A stretch of 64,000 bases of DNA, from contig NZ_JACNEP010000006.1 in assembly GCF_014270035.1 (NCBI RefSeq), positions 1 to 64,000 of the forward strand, in the 5' to 3' direction. The position numbers and the translations under genes are program-made. The stretch is from Neptunicella marina (GTDB lineage Bacteria > Pseudomonadota > Gammaproteobacteria > Enterobacterales > Alteromonadaceae). Below the pieces are notes generated by a model. It did not search any database. It had not been told where the DNA came from and worked only from the letters and a program-made list of their open reading frames with translations. Positions 1 through 8,705 of the stretch are shown here, one piece after another. Position 1 is the first letter of the stretch, and each line of letters starts with the position of its first letter.

Positions 1-114
1 CTTTGCCATGATATGCACCCACCTTTAACTGTAATTATATACAGTGTAGCAGTGGCTGATCAAAGTGGGTAATCAGGAAAAGTTTTATCTGAGTTAACTG
101 AAACTGTTTTAGAG

Positions 115-423
115 TTGGATTTCGAAGAAAATCTAAAATCTCTTCTTATAAGAAATCTTGAGGGCCTAAGGCAAGCAATAATTGCTTATCGTATTAGAGG
201 CATAGAGGGAATAGAAGCCGAGTTAGAGACAAGTTTTGGTTCTCTCGCACTTAAACGAAATATGGTTAAAAATGCTGTAGAGAATAGTAGTGCACAAAAG
301 GGATTCTTTTCCAAATACATACCATTTTTAGATGGAATAAACAAAACGGTTGCAACAGTCAGAAATATTGACAATGCGTCTGGAAACTCCATTTCTAAAA
401 TACTAGGTTTAGAAAATGGTTAA
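115..423 (+). CDS. Hypothetical protein, AT-rich region
   Basis: A 102-residue open frame beginning at a TTG, with no recognisable family. The frame stays open upstream to a TAA at 70-72 but offers no ATG or GTG there, so the start is uncertain. The product is small and charged, with an amphipathic N-terminal half and no signal peptide or membrane segment. It is AT-rich like the next gene (472-1065), 48 bp away on the same strand, and unlike the housekeeping genes beyond 1.2 kb. A frame upstream of the TAA (about 13-69) also looks coding, so this could be the remnant of a longer gene split by that stop. No function is proposed. Confidence 0.4.
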   Translation: MDFEENLKSLLIRNLEGLRQAIIAYRIRGIEGIEAELETSFGSLALKRNMVKNAVENSSAQKGFFSKYIPFLDGINKTVATVRNIDNASGNSISKILGLENG

Positions 424-471
424 AAAGACTCAGTTATCTTATTACTAATAATAAAAATTTAAATAAAATCA

Positions 472-1065
472 ATGAAAAAAATTAAATTACCTGCGACTAA
501 TACGGTTGCATTTACTTTAACCCCAAAGCAATTGGAAGTTGAAGATATACCTAACCAAGATGGATTTCAGAGTTTTTCAATAGGCGACATCGGAGAAGAT
601 GATTGGAGAATTTTAAATATAGCTAGAGAAAATGGGAGTAAAATTTTGTGGTCTACGGTATGTCTAGAAAAAAAGATGGAAGATATTTTAATAGAATATT
701 TTATGGGATCTTTTGAAGGCTCTTGTAACAAGCGGGCATTGTTCAAAAATGAATTGTTACAGGCGTCTTTTATACAACTAAGTGCTAAAAAACATCTAAT
801 ATCAAAAGTTTCAAATCAATTTTATGCATTTAAGGGTAAGGACAGAGATCGTCTACAGGGATATCTAAAAAGTATTATTAAATGGAGAAATGCTTTTGCA
901 CACGGAAGTTTAACGCTTCATGCTACCAACGGTGTATTGTTAAACTATTATTCAGGCTCACCGAAAATAGAACCCCTCCATGATTCTTTTTGGAATACTG
1001 TAGAATCAGTTTTTACAAACTGTAATGAGGTGCTTGAAAAGTTGGAGCATGTTGTCAAATCATAA
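472..1065 (+). CDS. Hypothetical protein with HEPN-like RNxxxH motif
   Basis: A 197-residue soluble protein of no recognised family. Around residues 139-144 it reads R-N-A-F-A-H, matching the Rx4-6H (often RNxxxH) signature of HEPN-fold ribonucleases, preceded by a helical stretch (about 65-135) of the kind that forms the HEPN bundle. HEPN proteins are common as toxins and in defence systems, but the motif is short and no second domain is seen. The gene follows another small AT-rich ORF in the same direction. AT-rich codon use and the position next to conserved chromosomal genes suggest acquisition by transfer. The coding call is fairly secure; the HEPN assignment is an inference. Confidence 0.6.
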   Translation: MKKIKLPATNTVAFTLTPKQLEVEDIPNQDGFQSFSIGDIGEDDWRILNIARENGSKILWSTVCLEKKMEDILIEYFMGSFEGSCNKRALFKNELLQASFIQLSAKKHLISKVSNQFYAFKGKDRDRLQGYLKSIIKWRNAFAHGSLTLHATNGVLLNYYSGSPKIEPLHDSFWNTVESVFTNCNEVLEKLEHVVKS

Positions 1066-1201
1066 TAACAAAACAATGTGTGAAAGTTCGACACTTCTAT
1101 ACTGATCACAATTTTCGCCCCTTTTTGGGTGTTTCCAAAAGGTGCTTGGGCGACTGGATGTCGCACGAAAAAAGCCAGAGGAGGAATAATGAATTGCGCA
1201 A
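1066..1201. other. Intergenic junction, AT-rich island to conserved chromosome
   Basis: A strong ribosome-binding site (AGAGGAGG, 1177-1184) lies 4 nt before an ATG at 1189, but the frame ends after eight codons (stop 1213-1215), overlapping the 3' end of the arginase-family gene on the other strand. It may be the stranded 5' end of a gene lost when the AT-rich DNA to the left arrived. Nothing else is recognisable here. Confidence 0.3.
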
Positions 1202-2206
1202 CTACCTTGCTTTAACAAAAGCACTCACTAACTCAGCCAGTGTTTGCCCAACTTGCACCATACCAGCGTCAACCCCGGCGGGATGATGCTCCGGCGCGCC
1301 TTCGGCTAAATGCAAATATCGCACATTTGGCAGTGTTGAAAACTGCGAAACATAACGCATGGCGTCGGTCACGCTAACACCGCAATGGGTCAGGGCGCTG
1401 GATGGCATTGTCGAAATCGCATCCACATCCAGTTCAATACCAATCGGTTGTTTGTTTTTAGTTAAATAAGTTGTGGTTTGTTCAACGATTTGCGACCAGC
1501 TTATTTGTTGCTGCCATAACCATTGCTGGATAGAAAAATAACGGAAGCCCGCTTGTTGCATCGCATTTAAAGCATCGTCGGAGTTTTTCTGTTCATGCAA
1601 ACCAACTACAGCATAATGTTCCAGATAGCCCTGATGGTGGGCATACCGGAAAGGATTACCGCTGTGACGGCCTTCCATTGGTCGAAAATCTGAGTGCGGA
1701 TCTAAATTCACCACTGCCAGTTTTTGTTCACTGCTTTGGCTGCAGGCTTTGATGATAGGGTAAGCGTTGTTATGCCCACCGCCAATAATGATCGGAATAA
1801 GGCCAGAGTCGAAACAGGTTTTAGCCAGTTCAAAGACACTCTGGTCGAGCTCGTTACAGGCGGCACGTAAATTGTCAGGTTTGTTGCTTTCGCAAAGCGG
1901 TACTTTGAGCTCGCCGAGCAGCAAAATGTTATCTGCGGCTAAAAACCGGTTGGCTTGTAAGTTTAAAAAATAACGACAAAATGCCGACCAGGCTTTATTA
2001 GCGCCACCGCGACCCAGGTTTGCTCGTGGGCCAATATCCTCCGGCACACCGAATACAACGTATTTAATGCCGTGTTGAGCTGCGTTTTGCAGTGATAGAC
2101 CATCGGATAACAGCCGGATTTTCTGGCCAGTTTTAAATTCGCCCGCTCGGCAACTAACCACGGACTTAAGCCACGTGTCGGTGGCCAGGTCTAACTCAAA
2201 TGTCAT
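1202..2206 (-). CDS. Arginase-family hydrolase, probable formimidoylglutamase (HutG-like)
   Basis: A 334-residue ureohydrolase. The binuclear manganese ligands are visible in the usual order: GGGHN around residue 142, N-L-D-P-H-S-D-F around 167-174 (D, H and D ligands), and E-L-D-V-D near residue 258. The N-terminal segment V-P-E-D-I-G-P-R-A-N with a following G-R-G-G-A resembles formimidoylglutamases more than agmatinases. That enzyme converts N-formimidoylglutamate to glutamate and formamide in histidine degradation. No other hut genes are in the window, so the substrate is inferred and another amidino-substrate is possible. It lies 12 nt downstream of rraA on the same strand and is probably co-transcribed with it. 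Confidence 0.8.
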   Translation of the reverse strand: MTFELDLATDTWLKSVVSCRAGEFKTGQKIRLLSDGLSLQNAAQHGIKYVVFGVPEDIGPRANLGRGGANKAWSAFCRYFLNLQANRFLAADNILLLGELKVPLCESNKPDNLRAACNELDQSVFELAKTCFDSGLIPIIIGGGHNNAYPIIKACSQSSEQKLAVVNLDPHSDFRPMEGRHSGNPFRYAHHQGYLEHYAVVGLHEQKNSDDALNAMQQAGFRYFSIQQWLWQQQISWSQIVEQTTTYLTKNKQPIGIELDVDAISTMPSSALTHCGVSVTDAMRYVSQFSTLPNVRYLHLAEGAPEHHPAGVDAGMVQVGQTLAELVSAFVKAR

Positions 2207-2218
2207 ATCGGGTGAGAT

Positions 2219-2704
2219 TTATTCTACGTCTAGTGGATCGGGTGACAGAATAATGCCGGTGCTATCGGCATACAGATGGTCTTCCGGTAAAAAGGTTACA
2301 CCACCAAAATTAACCGCGATATCTACTTCACCATTGGGTTCAAAATCAGCGCCAACAGGAATAGCAGCCACGGCATGGATGCCAATATCGAGTTCTTCGA
2401 GCATATCGACTTCGCGCACACTGCCATAACAAACAATGCCTTCCCAGTCGTTTTCCAGTGCCAGCTGGGCCAGATTGGTATCAATTAATGCACGGCGGGT
2501 TGAACCTCCGCCATCAATCAGTAGCACTTTCCCTTGTCCGGGTTGCTGCAATACTTTTTCAATCAGTCCACGGGATTCAAAACATTTTATCGTGGTAATT
2601 TCTCCACCATATGACCGGCGGCCACCATAGCTAACGAACATAGGTTCGACCACATCGACACTATCGGCAAACAAATCACATAGTTCAGAGGTATTGTATT
2701 CCAT
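2219..2704 (-). CDS. rraA: Ribonuclease E activity regulator RraA
   Basis: A 161-residue protein matching the full length of RraA (about 161 in E. coli). It carries the family core [10 protein letters not shown], then [10 protein letters not shown], and the P-V-G-A segment with following N-F-G-G. RraA trimers bind the C-terminal scaffold of RNase E and inhibit mRNA decay. The related class II aldolase-like enzymes share the fold, but length and sequence favour RraA. The start is the ATG at 2702-2704. An arginase-family gene follows 12 nt downstream. A divergent PAP2 phosphatase gene begins at 2885, so both promoters lie in the 180-bp gap. Confidence 0.92.
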   Translation of the reverse strand: MEYNTSELCDLFADSVDVVEPMFVSYGGRRSYGGEITTIKCFESRGLIEKVLQQPGQGKVLLIDGGGSTRRALIDTNLAQLALENDWEGIVCYGSVREVDMLEELDIGIHAVAAIPVGADFEPNGEVDIAVNFGGVTFLPEDHLYADSTGIILSPDPLDVE

Positions 2705-2884
2705 GTTGATCCTTAAACTCGCACTTGGCTACACAAGTATACTGCCAGACACCTCGCATATTAAAGCAGCATTTAAAAACTATCGCCAATTGCTGCTTTT
2801 GTCATCAAAGCTTCTTATCTTTGTCATGTTTCCTTCAAAAAGCAAAACTAGCATCAGCCATAATGAGAAAGAGGCATTCTGGCT

Positions 2885-3397
2885 ATGAATTTACTCTCAC
2901 GTACAGATACACAATTGTTTTATTGGCTGTTTAATAAAACCGAAGGACGCAACTGTACCCTGATTCGAATGATTTCGAAAACAGGCGATGGTTATCTTTA
3001 CCTGCTGGTTGCGCTGTTAATTTATTCCTTTGAGCAGGAAAAGGGTAGTATCTGGCTTTACAGTGCCTTACTGGCCTATGCAATGGAACTGCCTCTGTAT
3101 GTGGTGCTGAAAAAGTCATTTAAACGCCAGCGCCCCTGTGATTTATTTAGTAATTTTCAGGCGCATATTTCGCCTTCAGATAAATTTAGTCTGCCTTCTG
3201 GTCATACCGCAGCAGCCTTTCTTATGGCGTCATTACTGGCGCACTTTTATCCCGGATTAACCCCGTTGGTGTATTGCTGGGCATCAGTTATCGGAATTTC
3301 ACGCGTATTGCTGGGAGTGCATTATCCCAGTGATATTGTTGTTGGTGCATTGTTAGGTGAAACCATCTCACTGGTGAGTCTTTCAATCCTTTTATAG
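2885..3397 (+). CDS. PAP2-family membrane phosphatase
   Basis: A 170-residue integral membrane protein with the three-part PAP2 phosphatase signature: K-x6-R-P (K-K-S-F-K-R-Q-R-P, about residues 75-83), P-S-G-H (about 104-107) and S-R-x5-H-x3-D (about 138-148). Such enzymes dephosphorylate undecaprenyl diphosphate, phosphatidylglycerophosphate or phosphatidate at the membrane. The substrate cannot be told from sequence. Several hydrophobic helices surround the motifs. The ATG is preceded by AGAGG at suitable distance. The next gene, a glycosyltransferase, starts 10 nt after the stop, so the two are probably co-transcribed and may act on the same lipid-linked or envelope glycan. Confidence 0.87.
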   Translation: MNLLSRTDTQLFYWLFNKTEGRNCTLIRMISKTGDGYLYLLVALLIYSFEQEKGSIWLYSALLAYAMELPLYVVLKKSFKRQRPCDLFSNFQAHISPSDKFSLPSGHTAAAFLMASLLAHFYPGLTPLVYCWASVIGISRVLLGVHYPSDIVVGALLGETISLVSLSILL

Positions 3398-3407
3398 AAA
3401 ACGTTGT

Positions 3408-4499
3408 ATGAAAATTTTTTATGGTGTGCAGGGCACAGGGAATGGGCATATCACGCGTGCGCGAGTCATGGCCGCGGCATTTGCCAAACGGGACGACATT
3501 CAGGTGGATTATCTGTTTAGTGGTCGTGCTGCAGATAAGTATTTTGATATGGAAGTATTTGGTGATTTTCAAACCCGCCGCGGTCTGTCATTTGTCACCA
3601 AAAAAGGCTCTATCGACCACTGGCAAACCTTTAAACAAGCCAGCACCACTCAGCTTTGGAAAGATATTAAATCGCTGGATTTATCTGGTTATGATTTACT
3701 GCTGAATGATTTTGAACCCATTTCTGCCTGGGCGGCGAAGCGACAGAAAATTCCGTCGATATCCATCAGCCATCAGGCGGCATTTACCCATAATGTGCCA
3801 AAGGAAGGTGATAATCTGATGAATCGCCTGTTACTTAAATATTTCGCGCCCTGTGATATTAACCTGGGGGTGCACTGGCATCACTTTGGTCATCATTTAC
3901 TACCACCGCTTATTGATATTGAGCCAGTCAAAGATGTAAAAACCGATCAGTATTTAGTGTACCTGCCGTTTGAAAACCTGACAGATATTGAAGAGTTTTT
4001 AAAACCCATTAGTGAAAAACGGTTTGTTTGTTTCCATCCTAATCTGGACAGCGATTATGATGATGAAAACATTAGTTGGCGTAAAACCAGTAAGACGGGT
4101 TTTCGGGAAGAGCTGGTGGTCAGTGCCGGTGTGATCGCCAATGCCGGTTTTGAGTTATCGAGCGAATGTTTAATGCTGGGTAAAAAGCTATTGCTAAAAC
4201 CGCTGCATGGCCAGTTCGAGCAGTTGTCTAATGTATTAACCCTGAATGAGCTGCAGTTATGTAGCAAAATGCATAATCTGGACACCGATATTCTGGATAA
4301 ATGGCTGCATGCGCCATCCAATAACAAAATCGTGTTTCCTCAGGATGTCAGCCCGTTAGTGGATTGGATCAAAGCGCAGAAATGGCAGGATACCGGTGAT
4401 TTGTGTAAAGCGTTGTGGGATCAGGTTATTTATCCTGAGCCGGTGCAGCGTTTGTTAAATCGTTATCCAAAGCTGACCGGCTCGGGCAACGCTGCTTAA
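3408..4499 (+). CDS. Glycosyltransferase, MJ1255/VC2487-like family
   Basis: A 363-residue GT-B-like protein. The N-terminus has the G-x-G-N-G-H loop (G-V-Q-G-T-G-N-G-H-I-T-R) seen in MurG-like and UDP-glucuronosyl-type glycosyltransferases. The C-terminal half contains the donor-domain pattern V-S-A-G-V-I-A-N-A-G-F-E-L-S-S-E, with G-K-K-L-L-L-K-P further on. This resembles the conserved MJ1255/VC2487 family of uncharacterised glycosyltransferases. There is no signal peptide or membrane span. It follows a PAP2 phosphatase by 10 nt. Its 3' end overlaps the convergent permease gene by 4 nt. Donor and acceptor are unknown. Confidence 0.8.
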   Translation: MKIFYGVQGTGNGHITRARVMAAAFAKRDDIQVDYLFSGRAADKYFDMEVFGDFQTRRGLSFVTKKGSIDHWQTFKQASTTQLWKDIKSLDLSGYDLLLNDFEPISAWAAKRQKIPSISISHQAAFTHNVPKEGDNLMNRLLLKYFAPCDINLGVHWHHFGHHLLPPLIDIEPVKDVKTDQYLVYLPFENLTDIEEFLKPISEKRFVCFHPNLDSDYDDENISWRKTSKTGFREELVVSAGVIANAGFELSSECLMLGKKLLLKPLHGQFEQLSNVLTLNELQLCSKMHNLDTDILDKWLHAPSNNKIVFPQDVSPLVDWIKAQKWQDTGDLCKALWDQVIYPEPVQRLLNRYPKLTGSGNAA

Positions 4500-5698
4500 C
4501 TGGCGGCAGCGGGGTTGTGTTGATGGCTTTTTAGGTGCTGGAGCAGGTTACGCAGCATCAATCCTGCCAGCAGCACAGCAGAGCCAATATAAAGCAATGA
4601 CGGGCTGTGTTCATGTGACATCAGCGCAGCATTGCCTATCGGCCAGCCATAGACATCAATCAGTGCATTTAACGCGTAACCGAATCCAATACTGGCTGTC
4701 ATAATACTGAACAAATACGCCATTAACGTGCGTTTACCCATTTCCTGATAAATCATGCCCATGGTGGAAATATTGGTTGCCGGTCCCGCCAGTAAAAACA
4801 CCAGCACGGCACCGGGGGAAACTCCCGCAGCCAGAAAACCAAGGGCAATAGGGGTTGAAGCCGTAGCGCAGATGTACATGGGAATACCAATTAACGCCAT
4901 CACTAACATGGCAATAAAACCGTCACCCCACTGAGTAAGAAAATCCACCGGGACAAAGGTTTTAACCATAGCTGCCAGTGTCAGGCCAATCAGCAGCCAT
5001 TTGCTTATATCGTTAAGCAATTTACCGCTGGAAAACTGCAAGGTATTAATCACTTTTTGCTGCCAGTTTGGTTCAGCTGGCTTTTTCGATGCACTGCCAC
5101 AGCATGACTTTGCCGGTGCTGGTACCTGAGGCTTTTCGCTGGCACAACAGCTACTTTTGTTTTGGCTGCTTGTTTGTTCGTTTGAGGAGCTACAACAACT
5201 ACTGACTGGTTTGGCTTCTGTTTTCGCCGAACTACAACAGGACACTGCTTCAGATGGTGTGCTTTTAACCGGTTCTGTCTGTGCCTGTGTTGTGCTAATT
5301 CGAACCACTAAACCCGCATAAATTGCGCTGCTAATGGCGGCAATTGGGCGCACTATCGCCATAACCGGGCCGAGCAAGGCATAAGATACCGAGATGGAAT
5401 CCACGCCGGTTTCCGGTGTTGCAACTAAAAAGGAAACGGTAGCTGGTTTACTGGCACCTGCGCGACGCAGACCAATGGCGGCGGGAATCACACCACAGGA
5501 GCATAAAGGCAAAGGGGCGCCAATAATCGCTGCTTTAATGACTGAACCGGCACTGCTGGTGCCCATGTGTTTTTCCAGTAAATTAACCGGCAGTAACCAT
5601 TTCATCATGCCTGCCATTAACAAACCGAGTAATAACCAGGGGGCCGATTCAATAAATAACAAAACAAAGTTATTTAATAACTCGATTAACCATTGCAT
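4496..5698 (-). CDS. SO_0444-family Cu/Zn efflux permease with Cys-pair linker
   Basis: A 400-residue permease of the ArsP/DUF318 superfamily closest to the SO_0444 Cu/Zn efflux group. Two multi-helix membrane halves flank a cytosolic linker (about 140-210). The first half holds the L-C-S-C-G-V-I-P motif (about 65-72), probably a metal site in the membrane. The linker carries four Cys-Cys pairs at about 154/155, 168/169, 184/185 and 199/200, spaced 14-16 residues apart in Ser/Lys-rich sequence, which suggests a metal-collecting tether. The start codon overlaps the 3' end of the upstream MerR-type regulator by 13 bp, so the two form one operon under the operator at 6159-6180. Zinc or copper export is inferred from family and regulator. 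Confidence 0.85.
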   Translation of the reverse strand: MQWLIELLNNFVLLFIESAPWLLLGLLMAGMMKWLLPVNLLEKHMGTSSAGSVIKAAIIGAPLPLCSCGVIPAAIGLRRAGASKPATVSFLVATPETGVDSISVSYALLGPVMAIVRPIAAISSAIYAGLVVRISTTQAQTEPVKSTPSEAVSCCSSAKTEAKPVSSCCSSSNEQTSSQNKSSCCASEKPQVPAPAKSCCGSASKKPAEPNWQQKVINTLQFSSGKLLNDISKWLLIGLTLAAMVKTFVPVDFLTQWGDGFIAMLVMALIGIPMYICATASTPIALGFLAAGVSPGAVLVFLLAGPATNISTMGMIYQEMGKRTLMAYLFSIMTASIGFGYALNALIDVYGWPIGNAALMSHEHSPSLLYIGSAVLLAGLMLRNLLQHLKSHQHNPAAAS

Positions 5699-6132
5699 GT
5701 AGATGCCTCCTTAGTTTGCTGCAGCGATTGTAAAATCGTGCAGTTTTCTGCGCTTTCCGGGCCACCACAACAGGCCTGATGTAAATGTTGCAATGCCTGT
5801 TTGATCACCACCAGATCATGAATTTTCTGCTCAATTTCTTCGATTTTTTGCCCGGTGACCTGCTTCACTTCATTACAGGTATGCTGGTCTTTATGGGCAT
5901 CCAGCGTTAATAGTTGCTGGATTTCTTTTAATGAAAATCCCACTTTTTTGGCCTGCAGAATAAAATTAAGGCGTTCGGAATCTGCCTGACTATACAAGCG
6001 ATAACCGCCTTCGCTGCGCTCGCTGGCTTTCACTAGTCCTTTCGATTCATAAAAACGCAATGTATCAACACTGATGCCGGCTTGTTTGGCCAGCTCTCCG
6101 ATCTGCAAACTTTGCATTGGATTATTGCTCAC
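5686..6132 (-). CDS. zntR: MerR-family metal-sensing regulator, ZntR-like
   Basis: A 148-residue MerR-family activator: winged-helix DNA-binding domain (about 8-77; I-G-E-L-A-K-Q-A-G at 11-19 and T-L-R-F-Y-E-S-K-G-L), a dimerisation helix (about 88-118), and a C-terminal metal loop. By alignment with E. coli ZntR (offset +7), Cys86, Cys121, Cys122 and Cys131 match zinc ligands Cys79, 114, 115 and 124. ZntR His119 is replaced by Glu126, and Cys146 is a candidate for Cys141. This favours Zn(II) sensing with an altered second site; Pb or Cd cannot be excluded. The near-perfect operator upstream implies autoregulation together with the permease. Confidence 0.85.
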   Translation of the reverse strand: MSNNPMQSLQIGELAKQAGISVDTLRFYESKGLVKASERSEGGYRLYSQADSERLNFILQAKKVGFSLKEIQQLLTLDAHKDQHTCNEVKQVTGQKIEEIEQKIHDLVVIKQALQHLHQACCGGPESAENCTILQSLQQTKEASTCNG

Positions 6133-6158
6133 TTAATCTGCCATGTGGAATAGCATAA

Positions 6159-6180
6159 ACCCTGAAGTATACTCCAGGGT
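6159..6180 (-). promoter_or_regulatory. MerR-type operator/promoter of the zntR-permease operon
   Basis: A 22-bp dyad with arms ACCCTG and CAGGGT around AAGTATACTC, symmetric except for one pair. On the minus strand TTGACC (-35) overlaps its upstream end and TATGCT (-10) follows after a 20-nt spacer. This over-long spacing is the hallmark of MerR-activated promoters and equals that of E. coli zntA. The start codon of the regulator is about 26 bp downstream. Confidence 0.85.
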
Positions 6181-6209
6181 CAAGCAATGATTAAAAATTA
6201 GGGTGATAT

Positions 6210-7238
6210 TTATAAAACGCGGGTATCAAAATCTTCAATAAAGGAGTCAACGATTTCACCGGCTTCAGTGATCTGTTCAGTACTGATTTTAGCGATGTGA
6301 AACAGGGCTTCGCCTTCATTGGCCACCGGGATGTTACTGATACCAATTACCACACCATCTATCGGTGAGCGGATTGGATGCTCGGTATCTCCATGTGGAC
6401 TGGCGCTGTAACCAATAATCTGGCCTTTGTTTACACGTGAGCCAAGTTGAATACGGTTAATGATGACACCGTCGTATTCATTGCGTACCCATTGGCTATG
6501 GTTGGCAATCAGCGGTTCAAATTTAACCCGGCTGCCACGGCGTTGCACCATGCCCAGTTCTTTCATTACGTTCAAAACACCGTTTAATCCGGCTTTAATT
6601 GCAGCCTGATCGAATCTCAGCGCTTCCCCTGCCTCATAAATAATTGCAGAGGCTCCCAGTTTGCTGGCGGTGGCACGTACTGAACCATCCAGTTCTTTGG
6701 CGTGCAAAATTATCGGCACATGGAAAGCCTCTGCCATCGCCAGTGCTGCCGGATCTTTAATGTTGGCGCGAATTTGCGGCATGTTACTGCGGTGAATGGC
6801 ACCTGTATGCAAATCAATAATATGTGAGGCGCGGCACATTAACATGCTGGAAAACAGATAAGCCAGACGTGAACCTACCGTGCCCTGATCAGAACCTGGA
6901 AAACAGCGATTTAGGTCGCGCCTGTCGGGCAAATAGCGGGTTTGCTGAATAAAGCCAAATACATTAACAATCGGCACTATCATCACAGTGCCATGTAAAC
7001 GTTTGGGATTGAGCTTTTTGATCAGGCGGCGGCAAATATCGATGCCATTAAGCTCGTCTCCATGCACTGCGGCACAAACCAGCAGAGTTGGCCCGTCTTT
7101 TACACCGTGAAAAACTTCAACATGCAAATCCATCGGGGTATCTGTATACAGGCGAACCGCAGGAATCTTTACTGATACCTGACGACCCGCGGGAATTACC
7201 GTTTCTGCAAGCTCAAAGGGCGCGCGTTTTCTGGCCAT
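6210..7238 (-). CDS. Succinylglutamate desuccinylase/aspartoacylase-family metallohydrolase
   Basis: A 342-residue M14-like zinc hydrolase. Zinc ligands are visible as H-G-D-E (about residues 59-62) and the later His in I-I-D-L-H-T-G. The R-D-L-N-R-C-F-P-G segment matches the substrate-binding region of AstE/AspA-type enzymes. The C-terminal 100 residues form a beta-rich, biotinyl-like domain typical of the uncharacterised family members found beside rimK. The gene is the last of a tight operon, zinc protease-rimK-this gene, with gaps of 8 nt or so. A role in trimming or recycling the glutamyl or peptide tails made by RimK is plausible but inferred. Confidence 0.8.
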   Translation of the reverse strand: MARKRAPFELAETVIPAGRQVSVKIPAVRLYTDTPMDLHVEVFHGVKDGPTLLVCAAVHGDELNGIDICRRLIKKLNPKRLHGTVMIVPIVNVFGFIQQTRYLPDRRDLNRCFPGSDQGTVGSRLAYLFSSMLMCRASHIIDLHTGAIHRSNMPQIRANIKDPAALAMAEAFHVPIILHAKELDGSVRATASKLGASAIIYEAGEALRFDQAAIKAGLNGVLNVMKELGMVQRRGSRVKFEPLIANHSQWVRNEYDGVIINRIQLGSRVNKGQIIGYSASPHGDTEHPIRSPIDGVVIGISNIPVANEGEALFHIAKISTEQITEAGEIVDSFIEDFDTRVL

Positions 7239-7246
7239 TAATTTTT

Positions 7247-8152
7247 TTAACCTTTACCACGGGTACGGGTTTTTCTTGATTGGGCGTTTTTCTCGATAAA
7301 TTCGATGATTTTACCCGCGACATCTTTACCGGTTGCGGCTTCAATCCCTTCCAGTCCGGGAGAGGAATTTACTTCCATCACTACCGGACCATGATTGGAA
7401 CGCAGAATGTCCACACCTGCCACGTTTAAACCCATCGTGCGTGCAGCACGAACCGCAGTACTGCGTTCTTCGGGGGTTAAACGCACCACAGTAGCAGTAC
7501 CGCCACGGTGCAGATTTGAACGGAATTCACCGGCCTTGGCCTGACGCTTCATGGCGGCAATCACTTTGTCACCAATCACAAAACAGCGAATATCGGCACC
7601 ACCGGCTTCTTTAATGTATTCCTGTACCATAATGTCGGCTTTTAAACCCATAAAGGCTTCGATTACCGACTCCGCCGCTTTGCGGGTTTCCGCCAGCACC
7701 ACACCAATGCCTTGTGTACCCTCAAGTAATTTAATAACCAGAGGGGCGCCACCGACCATTTCAATTAAATCGGGGATATTACTGGCCTGGTTAGCGAATC
7801 CGGTAACAGGTAAACCAATACCTTTACGTGACAATAATTGCAAAGAGCGCAGTTTGTCGCGGCTGCGGGTAATGGCCACCGATTCATTAACCGGATAAAC
7901 CCCCATCATTTCAAACTGACGAAGCACTGCTGTGCCGTAGAAAGTAATGGACGCACCAATACGTGGAATAATCGCATCAAATTGTGGCAGCTCATGGCCT
8001 TTCACATGCACGGATGAATTCTGCATATTGATGTTCATGTAACATTTAAGTGCATCAACTACCTGCACTTCATGACCACGTTCAATGGCGGCTTCTTTGA
8101 GGCGGCGGGTAGAATAAAGGTTGGCGTTTCTGGATAAAACAGCAATTCTCAT
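7247..8152 (-). CDS. rimK: ATP-grasp glutamate ligase RimK (ribosomal protein S6 modification)
   Basis: A 301-residue protein matching RimK in length (300 in E. coli) and sequence: N-terminal M-R-I-A-V-L-S-R-N, central ATP-grasp loop with E-G-T-Q-G-I-G-V near residues 144-151, and the C-terminal metal site [12 protein letters not shown]. RimK adds glutamates to the C-terminus of ribosomal protein S6 and can make poly-alpha-glutamate. It lies between a RimB-like protease gene 8 nt upstream and an AstE-like hydrolase 8 nt downstream. The grouping parallels rimABK of Pseudomonas, in which a protease modulates RimK. Confidence 0.93.
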   Translation of the reverse strand: MRIAVLSRNANLYSTRRLKEAAIERGHEVQVVDALKCYMNINMQNSSVHVKGHELPQFDAIIPRIGASITFYGTAVLRQFEMMGVYPVNESVAITRSRDKLRSLQLLSRKGIGLPVTGFANQASNIPDLIEMVGGAPLVIKLLEGTQGIGVVLAETRKAAESVIEAFMGLKADIMVQEYIKEAGGADIRCFVIGDKVIAAMKRQAKAGEFRSNLHRGGTATVVRLTPEERSTAVRAARTMGLNVAGVDILRSNHGPVVMEVNSSPGLEGIEAATGKDVAGKIIEFIEKNAQSRKTRTRGKG

Positions 8153-8160
8153 GTCTGAGC

Positions 8161-8589
8161 CTATGACGGTTGTTTGATTAAATAAGAGGCAGTCGGATTT
8201 ACGATAAACCGCTCAAGCATCGCTTGTCTACCCAGTAACATTCTGAATTTCATACTGTCTCTGTTGGTTAGGGTTAATTCTATCGGGAAGCACTGCCCGG
8301 CAAGTTCCAGCGTTGTTTCCACGACATAGCGTATTTCTTCATGGCCACCAGAGTCACGCACTGAGCGCTGGTCAATAATTCTGGCTTCGCACTGGTGTTC
8401 GGTTTCATTGTCATCCTGATTGGGATGCAGCCAGATCTTGATCCAGTTTTCACCGTCCTTTTCAAAAGGCTCCAGATTAAAAGCATGTAAGCATGAGGTT
8501 TTGGCACCGGTATCGACCTTAGCTTTGATGGAAGCAAGTTCCAGGTCGGGCAAAGCTACCCATTCTCGCCAGCCTAATGTTGTCTTCAT
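8161..8589 (-). CDS. RimB-like retropepsin-fold (putative ATP-dependent zinc) protease
   Basis: A protein of about 142 residues in the family annotated as ATP-dependent zinc protease (DUF785). It has the aspartyl-protease-like [10 protein letters not shown] motif (Asp26) and the C-terminal L-L-G-R-Q-A-M pattern of retropepsin folds. The longest frame begins at a TTG (8610). The ATG at 8589 starts directly at [10 protein letters not shown], where family members usually begin, and an intermediate ATG at 8598 is possible. It heads the rimK operon. In Pseudomonas the equivalent RimB modulates RimK activity. The catalytic mechanism in this family is unsettled. Confidence 0.8.
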   Translation of the reverse strand: MKTTLGWREWVALPDLELASIKAKVDTGAKTSCLHAFNLEPFEKDGENWIKIWLHPNQDDNETEHQCEARIIDQRSVRDSGGHEEIRYVVETTLELAGQCFPIELTLTNRDSMKFRMLLGRQAMLERFIVNPTASYLIKQPS

Positions 8590-8705
8590 TTTTTGCATCC
8601 CGTCAGGCAAAAAGTTTAAAGGGTGCGATATATCATGAAAAAATAAATCCGCCTAAATAAATTCGCACAATTAACTTAAAAAACAAAAGTGTAGGTCAAA
8701 AAAAA

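Noticed and set aside
1189-1215. Eight-codon frame with a very good ribosome-binding site
   Set aside because: Too short to support as a gene; more likely a stranded gene start or chance. Mentioned in the intergenic entry.
1202-2206. A histidine-utilisation (hut) operon
   Set aside because: Only a HutG-like gene is present; its partner is rraA and no hutH, hutU or hutI is in the window.
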